Shown: positions 24,908 through 35,973, counted from the first letter of the stretch. The stretch is DNA of 64,000 bases from Ramlibacter lithotrophicus (GCF_012184415.1 NZ_VTOX01000001.1:124001-188000), one strand, 5' to 3'. Notes: generated by a model not told the origin, from the sequence alone. A program made the numbers and translations.

Positions 24908-27006
24908 AGACGATCTTCGCTGGCTTGCTGGCCGGCGCCGCAGCCGGCGCGCTGGCGCAGGTGCTGCCCCAGGTCACCGTCACCGCCACCCGCAGCGAAG
25001 CCTCACCGTTCGACGTGCCCGCGTCGGTCGACGTGATCGACGGCGAACGGCTGAGGGCCGCGGGCCGGCCCGAGATCAACCTCTCCGAAGGTCTTGGACC
25101 GGTGCCCGGGATCGTGGCCCGCGACCGCCAGAACTACGCCCAGGACCTGCAGCTGTCGATCCGCGGGTTCGGCGCCCGCTCGTCCTTCGGCGTGCGCGGC
25201 GTGCGGCTGTATGTCGACGGCATCCCGGCCACGATGCCGGACGGCCAGGGACAGCTCTCGCATTTCGACCTCGCGTCCGCGGGCCGGATCGAAGTGCTGC
25301 GCGGACCGTTCTCGGTTCTCTACGGCAACTCCTCGGGCGGCGTGCTGCAGGTCTTCACCGAGCCGGGCTCGGGGCGGCCGACCGTCACTCCCAGCCTCGC
25401 GGTGGGGAGCGAAGGGCTGGTGCGGCCGGGGGTGCGCGCGAGCGGCGCGGCCGGCGCGCTGCGCTATTCGCTCAGCGCCAACCGCTTCAGCACCGACGGC
25501 TGGCGCGAGCACAGCGCGGCCGAGCGCAACCTGGGCAATGCGCGGCTGGATCTCGACGCCGGCGAGGGCCGCGACTGGACGCTGGTGGCCAACACCGTGA
25601 AGCTGCGCGCCGACGATCCGCTGGGCCTGTCACGCTCGCAGTTCGAGTCCGATCCGCGCGGCGTCGATCCGGCGGCGCTGTCGTTCAACACCCGCAAGAC
25701 CGTGCGTCAGGACCAGCTGGGAGCGATCCACGAGCACCGCCTCGGCGGCGGCCAGCAACTGCGCCTGATGGTGTACGCGGGCCAGCGCGACACGGCGCAG
25801 TTCCAGTCGATCCCGGTGGGGCCACAGGCCAACGCGTTGCATCCCGGGGGCGTGATCGACCTCGAGCGCCGCTATGCCGGCACGGATCTGCGCTGGACGG
25901 CGCAGTCGACGCTCGGTTCCGCGCCCCTCGAAGTGGTCGCCGGCCTTTCGTACGACCACCTGCAGGAGCAGCGGCGCGGCTGGCAGAACTTCGTGGGCGG
26001 CGTCATCGGCGTGCAGGGCGCCTTGCGCCGCGACGAGGAGAACCGTGTCTCCAATCTCGACCCGTACCTGCAGGCGGTGTGGAAGTTTCGCCCGCGCTGG
26101 AGCCTGACGGCCGGCGTGCGCCACAGCAGCGTGAGCTTCGAGTCGCAGGACCGTTACATCGCGGGCGTCAACCGCGACGACAGCGGCAACCTGCGCTATC
26201 GCGCCACGCTGCCGGTCGCCGGCCTCATGTACGCGTGGTCGCCGCAACTGAATGTGTACGGCGCCTGGGGCCGCGGCTTCGAGACGCCGACCTTCAACGA
26301 ACTCGCCTACCGGCCCGACGGCAGCGCGGGGATGAACTTCGCGCTGCAGCCATCGCGCAGCCGCAACCTGGAGCTCGGGGTCAAGGGACGCACGGCGCTG
26401 GCCGGAGACTGGCGCAGCCAATGGACGGCGGCGTTGTTCCAGGTGGGAACGCGCGGCGAGATCGTCACCCGCACCAACAGCGGCGGGCGCAGCTCGTTCC
26501 AGAACGCGGGCACGACCCGGCGGCGCGGCGTCGAGCTCGCGTGGAGCGCGGCCACCGACGCCGGCTGGCAGGTGCAACTGGCGCAGACCTGGCTCGACGC
26601 GCAATACCGCGAGGCCTTCACGAGTTGCAGCGGCGTGCCTTGCACGCCGCTGGTGATTCCGGCGGGCAATCGCATCCCCGGCACGGCCCGCTCGATGTTG
26701 GCGCTCGAAGTGGCCTGGCAGCCGGCGCGGGGCTGGCGCGGCGGCGCGGAACTGCGCCGTTCCGGCGCCGTTCCCGTCAACGACGCCAACACGGACGCCG
26801 CGCCTTCGTACACCACGCTGGCCCTGCATGGCGGCTACGGCTTCAACGTGCGCGGCTGGGACCTCGCCGCCACGGCGCGCATCGACAACGTCTTCGACCG
26901 GCGGTACGCGGGCTCGGTGATCGTGAACGAAGGCAACGGCCGCTTCTTCGAGCCGGCGCCGGGGCGCGGCGGGGTGTTGAAGGTGGCGGGCAGTTACGCG
27001 TTCTGA
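24904..27006 (+). CDS. TonB-dependent outer-membrane receptor
   Basis: A 700-residue outer-membrane transporter. A short signal peptide (about 18 residues, ending AGALAQ) is followed by the TonB box-like QVTVTATR, then the plug domain: [39 protein letters not shown] and [21 protein letters not shown] 22-strand barrel ends in aromatic Phe (GSYAF), as required for BAM insertion. The family imports ferric siderophores or other scarce ligands. The ATG overlaps the lhgO stop, an odd partner for a receptor. No periplasmic permease or Fur-like box is recognisable nearby, so the ligand is unknown. Confidence 0.88.
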   Translation: MKTIFAGLLAGAAAGALAQVLPQVTVTATRSEASPFDVPASVDVIDGERLRAAGRPEINLSEGLGPVPGIVARDRQNYAQDLQLSIRGFGARSSFGVRGVRLYVDGIPATMPDGQGQLSHFDLASAGRIEVLRGPFSVLYGNSSGGVLQVFTEPGSGRPTVTPSLAVGSEGLVRPGVRASGAAGALRYSLSANRFSTDGWREHSAAERNLGNARLDLDAGEGRDWTLVANTVKLRADDPLGLSRSQFESDPRGVDPAALSFNTRKTVRQDQLGAIHEHRLGGGQQLRLMVYAGQRDTAQFQSIPVGPQANALHPGGVIDLERRYAGTDLRWTAQSTLGSAPLEVVAGLSYDHLQEQRRGWQNFVGGVIGVQGALRRDEENRVSNLDPYLQAVWKFRPRWSLTAGVRHSSVSFESQDRYIAGVNRDDSGNLRYRATLPVAGLMYAWSPQLNVYGAWGRGFETPTFNELAYRPDGSAGMNFALQPSRSRNLELGVKGRTALAGDWRSQWTAALFQVGTRGEIVTRTNSGGRSSFQNAGTTRRRGVELAWSAATDAGWQVQLAQTWLDAQYREAFTSCSGVPCTPLVIPAGNRIPGTARSMLALEVAWQPARGWRGGAELRRSGAVPVNDANTDAAPSYTTLALHGGYGFNVRGWDLAATARIDNVFDRRYAGSVIVNEGNGRFFEPAPGRGGVLKVAGSYAF

Positions 27007-27016
27007 GACTGCGACG

Positions 27017-27037
27017 CAGGGCGTGCCGCACGCCCTG
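27017..27037. terminator. Hairpin between convergent TonB receptor and pyrD
   Basis: CAGGGCGTG and CACGCCCTG pair perfectly over 9 bp with a CCG loop, 10 bp after the receptor stop. The position between convergent genes fits a bidirectional terminator; no T-run is present. Confidence 0.55.
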
Positions 27038-27095
27038 GTGGCGCTCCGCCTTGGGTGGCGAGAATGCGCGGCGTGCCAGGCAAGATGGGAGACGC

Positions 27096-28151
27096 TTATC
27101 TGGTCTTGGTGCGCGGCATCGCCTTCAACGCGCTGGCAATCTCACCCACCAGCGCCGGACCGCGGTAGATGAGGCCGGTGTAGACCTGCACCAGGTCGGC
27201 GCCGGCGCGCATCTTGGCCACCGCGTCTGCGGCGCTCATGATCCCGCCGACGCCGATGATCGGGAAGCCGCTGCCGAGGGCCGCGCGCAGCTGCGCGATC
27301 ACCCGGTTGCTCGACTCGAACACGGGGGCGCCGCTCAGGCCGCCCGTCTCCTGGGCGTGCGGCAGACCCTGCACGGCCTCCCGGCTGATGGTCGTGTTGG
27401 TCGCGATCACGCCGTCCATGCCGTGCCGCTGGAGCGTGGCGGCGATCACCCCCACCTGCGCTTCGTCGAGGTCCGGCGCGATCTTGACAAAGACCGGCAC
27501 CTCGCGTCCGTGCTGCAGCGCGAGCCGCGAACGCCGCTGCGCGATCGCGCCCAGCAGCGCGTCGAGCGCCGCGTCGCTTTGCAGCGAGCGCAGGTTGCTG
27601 GTGTTGGGGCTGGAGATGTTGACCGTGACGTAGTCGGCGTGCGGGTACACGCCGTCCAGGCAGGCCAGGTAGTCGCTGGTGGCGTTCTCGATCGGCGTTG
27701 CCGCGTTCTTGCCGATGTTCAGGCCGAGGATGCGGCCGCGCTGCCGGAATGACGACCGCTTCACGTTGGCGACGAACGCGTCCAGGCCGTCGTTGTTGAA
27801 GCCGAGCCGGTTGATCAGCGCGCGGGCCTGTGGCAGCCGGAACAGCCGCGGCCTGGGGTTGCCTGGCTGCGGCCTGGGAGTCACCGTGCCGACTTCCACG
27901 AAACCGAAGCCCATCGCGCCCAGGCCGTCGATGCAGCGCGCGTTCTTGTCCAGGCCGGCGGCCAGCCCGACGCGGTTGGGAAAACGCAGGCCGGCGAGCG
28001 TGACCGGGTCCTCCACCAGGCCGTTGCGGTAGGCCCATTCGAGCGGCGTGCCTTGCGAGCGGGCGAGCGACTCCATGGTCAGCTCGTGGGCGCGCTCGGG
28101 GTCGAGCCGGAACAGCAGGGCGCGGGCGAGCGCGTAAGGCAGCAGCGACAT
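27096..28151 (-). CDS. pyrD: Dihydroorotate dehydrogenase (quinone), class 2
   Basis: A 351-residue membrane-associated flavoprotein that oxidises dihydroorotate to orotate with quinone, the fourth step of pyrimidine synthesis. The N-terminal helices expected of class 2 are present ([23 protein letters not shown]). FMN/substrate motifs include [15 protein letters not shown], the catalytic-loop [21 protein letters not shown] and the phosphate site [25 protein letters not shown]. It is divergent from rpiA, with 36 bp between the two starts, so their promoters must overlap. Length matches the family. Confidence 0.95.
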   Translation of the reverse strand: MSLLPYALARALLFRLDPERAHELTMESLARSQGTPLEWAYRNGLVEDPVTLAGLRFPNRVGLAAGLDKNARCIDGLGAMGFGFVEVGTVTPRPQPGNPRPRLFRLPQARALINRLGFNNDGLDAFVANVKRSSFRQRGRILGLNIGKNAATPIENATSDYLACLDGVYPHADYVTVNISSPNTSNLRSLQSDAALDALLGAIAQRRSRLALQHGREVPVFVKIAPDLDEAQVGVIAATLQRHGMDGVIATNTTISREAVQGLPHAQETGGLSGAPVFESSNRVIAQLRAALGSGFPIIGVGGIMSAADAVAKMRAGADLVQVYTGLIYRGPALVGEIASALKAMPRTKTR

Positions 28152-28187
28152 GGATAATCAGGGGATCAACGAACCAGGGATTGTCGC

Positions 28188-28859
28188 GTGACGCAGGACG
28201 AACTCAAAGGGCTGGTGGGGCAGGCGGCATTGCAGTACGTGGTGCCCGGCGAAATCATCGGCGTGGGCACCGGATCGACCGTCAACAAGTTCATCGACGC
28301 CCTGGCGGCGATGAAGGACCGCATCGCTGGCGCCGTCTCGAGCTCCAACGCCTCGACGGCGCGCCTGGAGGCGCTGGGCGTCCGCGTCTTCGACGCGAAC
28401 GAGGTCGGCGAGATCGGCGTCTACGTCGACGGGGCGGACGAGATCGACGGCAAGGGCTTCATGATCAAGGGGGGCGGCGCGGCACTCACGCGCGAGAAGA
28501 TCGTCGCGGCGCAGAGCCGGCGCTTCGTGTGCATCGCCGACGAGAGCAAGCTGGTGCCGGTGCTGGGGCGCTATCCGGTGCCGGTGGAGGTGATCCCGAT
28601 GGCGACGCAGCGCATCGTGCGCCAGTTCGCGGCGCTGGGCGGCACCGCCGCTGTCCGCCTGATCGACGGCGTCCCCCTCGTGACCGACAACGGGCAGCAC
28701 ATCCTGGACGTGGCGGGCCTGGAGATCACCGATCCCCTCGGCTTCGAGCGCGAGGTGAACCAGTGGCCGGGCGTCGTCACGGTTGGCGTGTTCGCGTTCC
28801 AGAAGGCGGCCGTGTGCCTGCTCGGCACCGCCGGCGGCGTCAGGACGCTCTCGTTCTGA
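28188..28859 (+). CDS. rpiA: Ribose-5-phosphate isomerase A
   Basis: A 223-residue enzyme interconverting ribose 5-phosphate and ribulose 5-phosphate. Signature motifs are present in order: [17 protein letters not shown] (phosphate loop), [27 protein letters not shown] (catalytic Asp and Lys) and the [11 protein letters not shown] region. The start is GTG at 28188, with ACCAGGGA about 10 bp upstream; the N-terminus [14 protein letters not shown] matches the family. The stop codon abuts the stop of the convergent glutaredoxin-like gene with no bases between, so no separate terminator fits there. Confidence 0.95.
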   Translation: MTQDELKGLVGQAALQYVVPGEIIGVGTGSTVNKFIDALAAMKDRIAGAVSSSNASTARLEALGVRVFDANEVGEIGVYVDGADEIDGKGFMIKGGGAALTREKIVAAQSRRFVCIADESKLVPVLGRYPVPVEVIPMATQRIVRQFAALGGTAAVRLIDGVPLVTDNGQHILDVAGLEITDPLGFEREVNQWPGVVTVGVFAFQKAAVCLLGTAGGVRTLSF

Positions 28860-29522
28860 TCAGAACCGGATGCCGCCGTTGTACGGCGTGGTCGGCGGCA
28901 GCGGCGGCGGCGGCGCCGGCTGGGCGCTCGCGGTGGCCGGCTGCGGCGCCGAAGCCGGCTTGGCCGGCGTCACGGCGACCATCGGCGCGGCCGGCGTGCG
29001 CCGGAAGCCGGACGGCAATTGCGACGTTTGCGGATAGCCGGCGGCATCCAGGTACTGCGCCCATTCCTGCTCCGAATAGCCCCTGAGCTGCTGGCCGCCG
29101 ATGGTGGCGACCGGCAGCGTGGGCGAGCCGGCCAGGCGCCGCAGCGCCTCGATGTCCTCGTTGCTGGTGACCGTCTTCTCGGTGAACGGGATGCCGCGCG
29201 TCGTCAGCATGGCGCGGGCGGACTGGCAGGGCGGGCATTCCGGTCCGGTGTAGAGGGTCACCGGATACGCCGCGGCGGCCTGGCGCAGCTCGAAGGGGAG
29301 GCTGGCCATGTCGCTGCCGGCCGTGCCGCCCGGCGGCGTGACCGGCGCGGAGCCCGCCTTCGCGGCCGCATCGGCTGGCGGGCGGTCCGAAAACGTCACC
29401 CGTCCGTCGGGCGTGACGATCCGGTAGATCTGTTGTGAGGACGCGTCAGGCGACCAGGCCGCGGCGGCCATGAACACCATGGCACCCAGGCCCAGGACAA
29501 CGAGAGGCCGCGCAACGTACAT
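28860..29522 (-). CDS. Envelope protein with DUF4124 and glutaredoxin domains
   Basis: A 220-residue protein with an N-terminal hydrophobic segment (about 6-24) that is a signal peptide or anchor. A DUF4124 segment follows (QIYRIVTPDGRVTFSDRPP, 31-49). A glutaredoxin-like domain (about 86-165) has the redox pair Cys96-Pro-Pro-Cys99 and cis-Pro TLPVATIGG. The C-terminal 55 residues are Pro/Ala-rich. Export implies a role in envelope thiol chemistry, but no partner is evident. It follows prlC by 18 bp on the same strand and may be cotranscribed with it. CPPC is not the classical CPYC glutaredoxin site. Confidence 0.75.
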   Translation of the reverse strand: MYVARPLVVLGLGAMVFMAAAAWSPDASSQQIYRIVTPDGRVTFSDRPPADAAAKAGSAPVTPPGGTAGSDMASLPFELRQAAAAYPVTLYTGPECPPCQSARAMLTTRGIPFTEKTVTSNEDIEALRRLAGSPTLPVATIGGQQLRGYSEQEWAQYLDAAGYPQTSQLPSGFRRTPAAPMVAVTPAKPASAPQPATASAQPAPPPPLPPTTPYNGGIRF

Positions 29523-29540
29523 CTGTGACTCCGTCCTTGT

Positions 29541-31595
29541 TCAGGCCATGCCCTGGTGCCGCAGCAAGGCGTCGAGCGTGGGCTCGCGCCCGCGGAATGC
29601 CTTGAAGGATTCGATCGCGGGCCGGCTGCCGCCCGCCTCGAGGATGGCCTGCCGGTATTTTCGCCCGGTTTCGCGACTTGGCAAGCCGTCGGAACCCATG
29701 GTTTCCTCGAAGGCGGCATACGCGTCGGCGCTGAGTACCTCGGCCCACTTGTAGCTGTAGTAGCCGGCCGCGTAGCCACCGGAGAAGATGTGACTGAAGG
29801 TGTGCGCGGTGCGGCTGAAGGGCGGCGGCTGCAGCACGGCGACCTCGGCCCGCACCTGTTGCAGCAGCGGCATGAAGTCCTGCGCCGGATCGTGCTGCGT
29901 GTGCAGCAACATGTCGAACAGGCCGAACTCGATCTGCCGCAAGGTCGCCAGCCCGCTCTGGAAGTTCTTGGCGGCGAGCATCTTGTCGAACAGCTCGCGC
30001 GGCAGGGGCGCGCCGGTGTCGACGTGGGCCGTCATGTGCCGCAGCACGCTCCATTCCCAGCAGAAGTTCTCCATGAACTGGCTGGGCAGTTCCACGGCGT
30101 CCCATTCCACGCCGCTGATGCCGGACACGTCGAGCTCGTCCACGTGCGTGAGCATGTGGTGCAGTCCGTGCCCGAACTCGTGGAAGAGGGTGATGACGTC
30201 GTCGTGCATCAGCAGCGGCGGCTTGCCGTCCACGCCTTCGGCGAAGTTGCACACCAGGTGCGCCACGGGCGTCTGCAGCGCGCCGGTGTCCGGCCGCAAC
30301 CAGCGCGCGCGCACGTCGTCCATCCAGGCGCCGCCGCGCTTGCCGGTGCGGGCGGCCGCGTCGAGGTAGAACTGGCCGACCAGCCGGCCGTCGCGTTCGC
30401 CCGCACGCTCCGGGTGCGACCTCTCTATTCTGTAGAACTCCACAGTCGGGTTCCACGCCGGGGCGCTGTCGCGGCGGATCCCCACCTCGAACAGCGTCTC
30501 GACGATCTTGAACAGGCCGGCCAGCACCTTGGGTGCCGTGAAGTACTGCTTGACCTCCTGCTCGCTGAAGGCATAGCGCTCCTCCTTCAGCTTCTCACCG
30601 ATGTACGACCAGTCCCAGGCCTGCGGATCCGCGATGCCGAGCCGGGCGGCGGCGAACGCCCGCATGTCCGCGACATCCTTCTCCGCATACGGCCGCGCGC
30701 GACGCGCCAGGTCGCGCAGGAACGTGACGACCTGCTGCGGCGAGTCCGCCATCTTCGGCACGACCGAGACCTCGCCGAAGTTGGCGTATCCCAGCAGGCG
30801 CGCTTCCTCCCGCCGCAGCGCCAGGATCTCGCGCATGAGGGCCGTGTTGTCGAACTTCGGATCGCCCTGGTCGCTCGCGCGCGTCACATACGCGCGGTAC
30901 ATGCGCTCGCGCAAGGCGCCGCTGTGGGCGAACTGCATCACCGGCAGGTAGCTCGGCATCTTGAGCGTGAGCTTGAAGCCTTCCCTGCCTTCCGCCTCCG
31001 CAGCCGCCCGAGCCGCCTGGACCACGTCCGGCGGCACCCCGTCCAGTTCGTCCGCGCGGGCGTAGTAGGCGAAGGCGTCGGTGGCGTCGAGGGCGTTCTC
31101 GCTGAATTTCTGGCTCAGCTCCGCCTGCCGCTCCTGAATTGCCGCGAAGCGCTCCTTGGCCTGGCCGGCGAGCTCGGCGCCGCCGAGCACGAAATTGCGG
31201 ATCGCGTTCTTGTGCGCCTGGCGCTGCTCCGCCGTGAGGGTGGCGGGATCGATCGCCTTGTACTTCGCGAACAGGCGTTCGTCCGATCCCAGCCGGGTCC
31301 AGAAGTCGGTGACCTTGGGCAGCACTGCGTTGTAGGCGGCGCGCAGCTCCGGCGTGTCGGCCACGCCGTTGAGGTGGCTCACCACGCCCCAGGCGCGGCC
31401 GAGCCGCTCGGTCGCGGTCTCCAGCACCTTCGCGATGTCGGCCCAGCGGCTGGGGAAGCCGGCCGCGGTGACGGTGGCCAGTGCCTGGTCCGCCTGCGCG
31501 AGCAATTCGTCGACCGCCGGCGCCACGTGTTCGGGCCGGACTTCGTCGAAGCGGGGGAGGTCGGTGAAATCGAGGAGGGGATTGCTGCTGGTCAT
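29541..31595 (-). CDS. prlC: Oligopeptidase A, M3 family
   Basis: A 684-residue cytoplasmic zinc metallopeptidase of the thimet oligopeptidase family that degrades short peptides, including signal-peptide fragments. The zinc motif HEFGH is at residues 472-476 (LFHEFGHGLHHML), and the C-terminal YSYKWAEVLSADAYAAFEE block carries substrate-binding residues. N-terminus NPLLDFTDLPRFDEVRPEHV and length match PrlC/OpdA. The start is ATG at 31595. It lies 55 bp from a repeat element that separates it from folD on the same strand. Confidence 0.95.
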   Translation of the reverse strand: MTSSNPLLDFTDLPRFDEVRPEHVAPAVDELLAQADQALATVTAAGFPSRWADIAKVLETATERLGRAWGVVSHLNGVADTPELRAAYNAVLPKVTDFWTRLGSDERLFAKYKAIDPATLTAEQRQAHKNAIRNFVLGGAELAGQAKERFAAIQERQAELSQKFSENALDATDAFAYYARADELDGVPPDVVQAARAAAEAEGREGFKLTLKMPSYLPVMQFAHSGALRERMYRAYVTRASDQGDPKFDNTALMREILALRREEARLLGYANFGEVSVVPKMADSPQQVVTFLRDLARRARPYAEKDVADMRAFAAARLGIADPQAWDWSYIGEKLKEERYAFSEQEVKQYFTAPKVLAGLFKIVETLFEVGIRRDSAPAWNPTVEFYRIERSHPERAGERDGRLVGQFYLDAAARTGKRGGAWMDDVRARWLRPDTGALQTPVAHLVCNFAEGVDGKPPLLMHDDVITLFHEFGHGLHHMLTHVDELDVSGISGVEWDAVELPSQFMENFCWEWSVLRHMTAHVDTGAPLPRELFDKMLAAKNFQSGLATLRQIEFGLFDMLLHTQHDPAQDFMPLLQQVRAEVAVLQPPPFSRTAHTFSHIFSGGYAAGYYSYKWAEVLSADAYAAFEETMGSDGLPSRETGRKYRQAILEAGGSRPAIESFKAFRGREPTLDALLRHQGMA

Positions 31596-31649
31596 CCCGC
31601 TGATTTTGCGTCAGCGCGCGGCGACCCGCTGGAGCGCACAAGGGAAACC

Positions 31650-31768
31650 CAACAGCCGAACGCAGAAGCCACCAAAGTACACAGAAGCCGCAAGAAAAAT
31701 CAAATTGAATTTTGGATTTCTTTTGCGGCTTCTGCGGAACCTCTGCGGCTTTCCGCGTCCGGCTGTTG
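31650..31768. repeat. AT-rich inverted-repeat element, copy 1 (prlC-folD gap)
   Basis: The element starts CAACAGCCGAACGCAGAAGCC and ends in the imperfect inverted copy GGCTTTCCGCGTCCGGCTGTTG. Internally GCAGAAGCC-type blocks pair with GCGGCTTCTGC-type blocks around a 40-bp AT-rich core. It closely resembles the copy at 32638-32749, so the two flank folD. Base composition is far below the surrounding GC content. Confidence 0.7.
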
Positions 31769-31772
31769 ACTC

Positions 31773-32624
<852 letters not shown>

Positions 32625-32637
32625 GGGAGATTCAATT

Positions 32638-32749
32638 CAACAGCCGAACGCAGAGGCCGCAAAAGTAACGCAGAGGCCGCAGAAGAATTCAATGATTTCT
32701 TTTCTGCGGCTTCTGCGCAACCTCTGCGGCCTTTGCGTACGGATGTCCG
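32638..32749. repeat. AT-rich inverted-repeat element, copy 2 (upstream of folD)
   Basis: It starts CAACAGCCGAACGCAGAGGCC like copy 1 and ends CTCTGCGGCCTTTGCGTACGG. Its left half has two tandem CGCAGAGGCCGCA blocks; the right half has GCGGCTTCTGCG and CTCTGCGGCC, pairing around an AT-rich core. It fills the whole space between the folD start and the stop of the response regulator gene, leaving about 2 bp at one side. Confidence 0.7.
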
Positions 32750-32751
32750 GT

Positions 32752-33378
32752 TCAGGATTTCGGCGCGTTCTGGCCCAGCGCGATCTTCAGCAGGTCGGCG
32801 ACCGTGTTGGCGTTGAGCTTTTCCATGATGTTGGCGCGGTGCGCCTCCACCGTCTTGATGCTGATGCCCAGGTCATCGGCGATCTGCTTGTTCAGGCGGC
32901 CGGCGACGATGCGTTCGAGCACCTGCGCTTCGCGCGAGGTGAGCTTGGACAGCAGCGCGTCGCGGCTGGCGGCGCTCTGGTATTCGGCGAACGCGCCCTT
33001 GGCGTGTTCCAGCATCCGCTCGACCAGGCTGACCAGTTCGTCTTCCTTGAACGGCTTCTGGATGAAATCCATCGCGCCCTTCTTCATCGTGTTCACGGCC
33101 ATCGGCACGTCGCCGTGCCCGGTGATGAACACGATCGGCAGGGGGGACTTGCGCTCCAGGAGGCGGTCCTGCAGTTCGAGCCCGGTCATGCCGCCCATGC
33201 GGATGTCGACGATCAGGCAGGCCACCTCGCGCGGGTCGTAGCGGGAGAGGAACGACTCCGCGGAGTCGAAGCAGCGCACGCGGTAGTCCTTGCCCTCGAG
33301 CAGCCACTGCAGCGAGTCGCGCACGGCCTCGTCGTCGTCGACGACGTACACGGTGCCCTTCTTCGGAATCAAACTCAT
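32752..33378 (-). CDS. FixJ/TtrR-family response regulator
   Basis: A 208-residue regulator with a receiver domain (1-125) and a LuxR-type helix-turn-helix (about 140-200). The acidic pocket DDDEA, the phosphoacceptor Asp58 (CLIVDIRMGG) and the conserved Lys in FIQKPFKEDEL are present. The DNA-binding helices are LTSREAQVLERIVAGRLNKQIADDLGISIKTVEAHRANIMEKL. It is the partner of the histidine kinase encoded 54 bp upstream. The pair is divergent from the pyruvate dehydrogenase operon, which makes that operon a candidate target, by position only. Confidence 0.9.
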   Translation of the reverse strand: MSLIPKKGTVYVVDDDEAVRDSLQWLLEGKDYRVRCFDSAESFLSRYDPREVACLIVDIRMGGMTGLELQDRLLERKSPLPIVFITGHGDVPMAVNTMKKGAMDFIQKPFKEDELVSLVERMLEHAKGAFAEYQSAASRDALLSKLTSREAQVLERIVAGRLNKQIADDLGISIKTVEAHRANIMEKLNANTVADLLKIALGQNAPKS

Positions 33379-33432
33379 TCGGTAACCTCCGCGCTACGCA
33401 CCGGACCCTTGGGCCGGGCGCCCGTTCCCGGG

Positions 33433-35973
33433 TCACACCGCCACGCCGGCATTCTTGTTTTCCAAGGCATCTGGCGCGCCGGCCAGGGGAATCCAGAAGG
33501 AGAAACGGCAGCCGGCCACGTCGGTCCCATTGTAGATGTTCTCGGCCTGCATCCGCCCCTGGTGCGACTCCACGATGCTGCGGCACAGGTTCAGGCCGAT
33601 GCCCATGCCTTCGGGCTTGGTGGTGAAGAACGCCTCGTACAGGCGCTCCATCACTTCCGGCGCGAGGCCCTGCCCCGAGTCGAGCACGGAGAACTCGATC
33701 ACCGGCTGGCCGTCGATGTCCTTCGGGATCACGCGCAGTTCGACGCTGCGCCTGGAGGCGGGGCGGCGGGCGTGCTCGATCGACTCGGCCGCGTTGCGCA
33801 GGAGGTTCACCAGCACCTGCTCGATCAGGATCGGATCGACCATCAGCTTGGGCAGGCGCGCGGCGACGTAGTGCGACAGACGCACGTTGCGCCGGCGCAG
33901 TTCGATCTCGGCCAGTTCGACCGCCTCCGACACCAGGGTCGCCACGTCCGAGAGCGTTCGGTTCGGCTCGCTGCGCTTCACGAAGGAGCGGATGCGCTGG
34001 ATGATCTGGCCGGCGCGCTGCGCCTGGCGCGCGGTCTTCTCCAGCGCCGCGAGCAGGTCCTCCTCGTTGATCTGCTGCTTCCTGATGCGCGACACCAGGC
34101 CGTTGCAGTAGTTGTTGATCGCGGTCAGCGGCTGGTTCAGTTCATGCGCGACCGACGACGCCATCTCGCCCATGGTGATCAGGCGGCTGGACGATTGCGC
34201 GCGCTCGGCCTGGGCGGCGGCTTGTTCCTCGGCATGGCGGCGCGGCGTGATGTCGGTGGCGATCACCATCTGCGCGAGCCGCCCGTCGACCCAGTTGAGG
34301 TAGCGCGAACGCACTTCCAGCCACTTGCCCAGCTCGGGCACGAAGATCTCCGCGTTCTCCGATCGCGCGGCGGTCAGCGTTCCGGTGGGCAGGCCGACGA
34401 AGGAGTCGACCGCGTCCAGCGACTCGTCCAGGCGCGGCTGCTCCGGCACACCGGCCTGCGCCACCATCTGCAGGTGGCCGGCCGTCTGGACCCCGAACCA
34501 GAGGCGGTACAACTTGTTGGCGAACAGCAGCTCCTCGCTGCCCAGCGGCGCCACCGACACCGAGGCGTCCAGTGCCTCCAGCACCGTGGTGAAGCGCTCG
34601 TAGGACGCGGAGAGCTGTTCGCGGATGCGGTTCGGCTCGGTGATGTCGGTCATCGACGTCATCCAGCCGGTCTGCTGGCCCTTGGCATCGATCAGCGGCG
34701 ACAGGTACAGGCGGGCGTCGAACAGGCTGCCGTCCTTGCGCTTGACGCGCACCTGGAAGCCGCCGGCGACGGTGCGCCCGTGCAGCTCGTCGTCCAGCCG
34801 CGCCATCAGCTGCTCGCGGTCCTCGTCGGGCCAGTACGGAAAGGGCGGGGTGCGCCCAACCAGTTCGCCCTCGCTCCAGCCGGTCATCTGGCAGAAGGCG
34901 GCGTTGACGTAGGTGATGCGGCCCTGCATGTCCAGGGCCCGCATGCCGGTGAGCATGGAGTTCTCCATCGCCCGCCGGAAGTTGGTCTCGGCCACGAGGG
35001 CGCGCTGGGCCTGCATGCGGCGGCGCGTGTGGCGCCAGTTGCCGATCAGCATCCAGGCGGTCATCGCGCTCAAGGCGCCGACCAGCCAGAACAGGCCGCT
35101 TCCGATGACGCCCAGCGACGTGCGATAGGCCTGCGCGCGGATGATCAGGCCGTTGCCGACCGGGGAGACCGGCACCTCGTATTCGTTCGGCTGGGCCGCC
35201 CACGGCAGCAGCTGGCTCGGTCCCTTGCGCGGCGGCACCGAGTTCCCGGCGATGATCCGGTTCTTGCCGTCGAGGAGGGCCACGGCGTACTTGGCCGACA
35301 CCTCTGCCGGCACCGCGTAGCGCAGGATGGCATCGATCGAGTACTCGCCGAGCACCACGCCGGCGAACTTGCCTTGCTGGTTGGACAGCGGGATGTGCAG
35401 CTGCAGCAGGCCGCTGCCGTCGGCGCCCGCGGCCGGCTGCGAGTAGACCGGCTGCTGCAGGTCGCGCGCGAGGGTGTAGATGCTCTCGGTTTCGCCGCCG
35501 CGCAACACGCCGCCGGCCGGGCGCAGCTGGCCCGCCGCCACGCTGGGCGCCGCATAGCTGGCGCGGATGCGGCGGCGGTCGTCGATCCAGGCGACCGCCT
35601 GCAGCTCCGGGTACTGGATCACCATCGCCTCGATGCGGCTGACGAACTCGTCGCGCTCCAGCTGCTGGTTGGAAATGTCGTGCGCCACGCGCATCAACTG
35701 TTCCTGCCGCTCCAGCAGCCGCAGCCGTACCCGCTGCTGCGCGTATTCGACGTCGCGCCGCACGGCTTCGTGCTCGCGGTCCATCTCCTCGAGCCGCAGG
35801 TACCAGAATGCGGAGACGATGGCGGCCAGGAACAGGAGCACCGCCGCGACCGGGGCCAGCATGGCGAAGCGGTCCTGGCGACCGGGGGTCTGGCTGCCCC
35901 ACCAGCGGCGCCACCAGCCGGTGGGCGCGCCCGCGTCGTGCGGCGGCTCGTGGGCGGAAACGGGGTCTTGCAT
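33433..35973 (-). CDS. PAS-domain sensor histidine kinase
   Basis: An 846-residue membrane sensor. TM1 is at about 37-58 and TM2 at about 318-342, enclosing a 260-residue extracytoplasmic domain of the double-Cache/DctB kind. Two PAS segments follow (about 365-480, beginning RRAMENSMLTGMRALDMQGRITYVN, and about 490-600). The phosphoacceptor is His610 in ELNQPLTAINNYCNGL-type context, and the ATPase domain (about 715-835) contains the N-box LLRNAAESIEHAR and a DSGQGLAPE G-box. HELNQPLTAI is typical of FixL/DctB-class kinases. Signal unknown; the outer domain suggests a small organic acid, which is an inference. Confidence 0.88.
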   Translation of the reverse strand: MQDPVSAHEPPHDAGAPTGWWRRWWGSQTPGRQDRFAMLAPVAAVLLFLAAIVSAFWYLRLEEMDREHEAVRRDVEYAQQRVRLRLLERQEQLMRVAHDISNQQLERDEFVSRIEAMVIQYPELQAVAWIDDRRRIRASYAAPSVAAGQLRPAGGVLRGGETESIYTLARDLQQPVYSQPAAGADGSGLLQLHIPLSNQQGKFAGVVLGEYSIDAILRYAVPAEVSAKYAVALLDGKNRIIAGNSVPPRKGPSQLLPWAAQPNEYEVPVSPVGNGLIIRAQAYRTSLGVIGSGLFWLVGALSAMTAWMLIGNWRHTRRRMQAQRALVAETNFRRAMENSMLTGMRALDMQGRITYVNAAFCQMTGWSEGELVGRTPPFPYWPDEDREQLMARLDDELHGRTVAGGFQVRVKRKDGSLFDARLYLSPLIDAKGQQTGWMTSMTDITEPNRIREQLSASYERFTTVLEALDASVSVAPLGSEELLFANKLYRLWFGVQTAGHLQMVAQAGVPEQPRLDESLDAVDSFVGLPTGTLTAARSENAEIFVPELGKWLEVRSRYLNWVDGRLAQMVIATDITPRRHAEEQAAAQAERAQSSSRLITMGEMASSVAHELNQPLTAINNYCNGLVSRIRKQQINEEDLLAALEKTARQAQRAGQIIQRIRSFVKRSEPNRTLSDVATLVSEAVELAEIELRRRNVRLSHYVAARLPKLMVDPILIEQVLVNLLRNAAESIEHARRPASRRSVELRVIPKDIDGQPVIEFSVLDSGQGLAPEVMERLYEAFFTTKPEGMGIGLNLCRSIVESHQGRMQAENIYNGTDVAGCRFSFWIPLAGAPDALENKNAGVAV

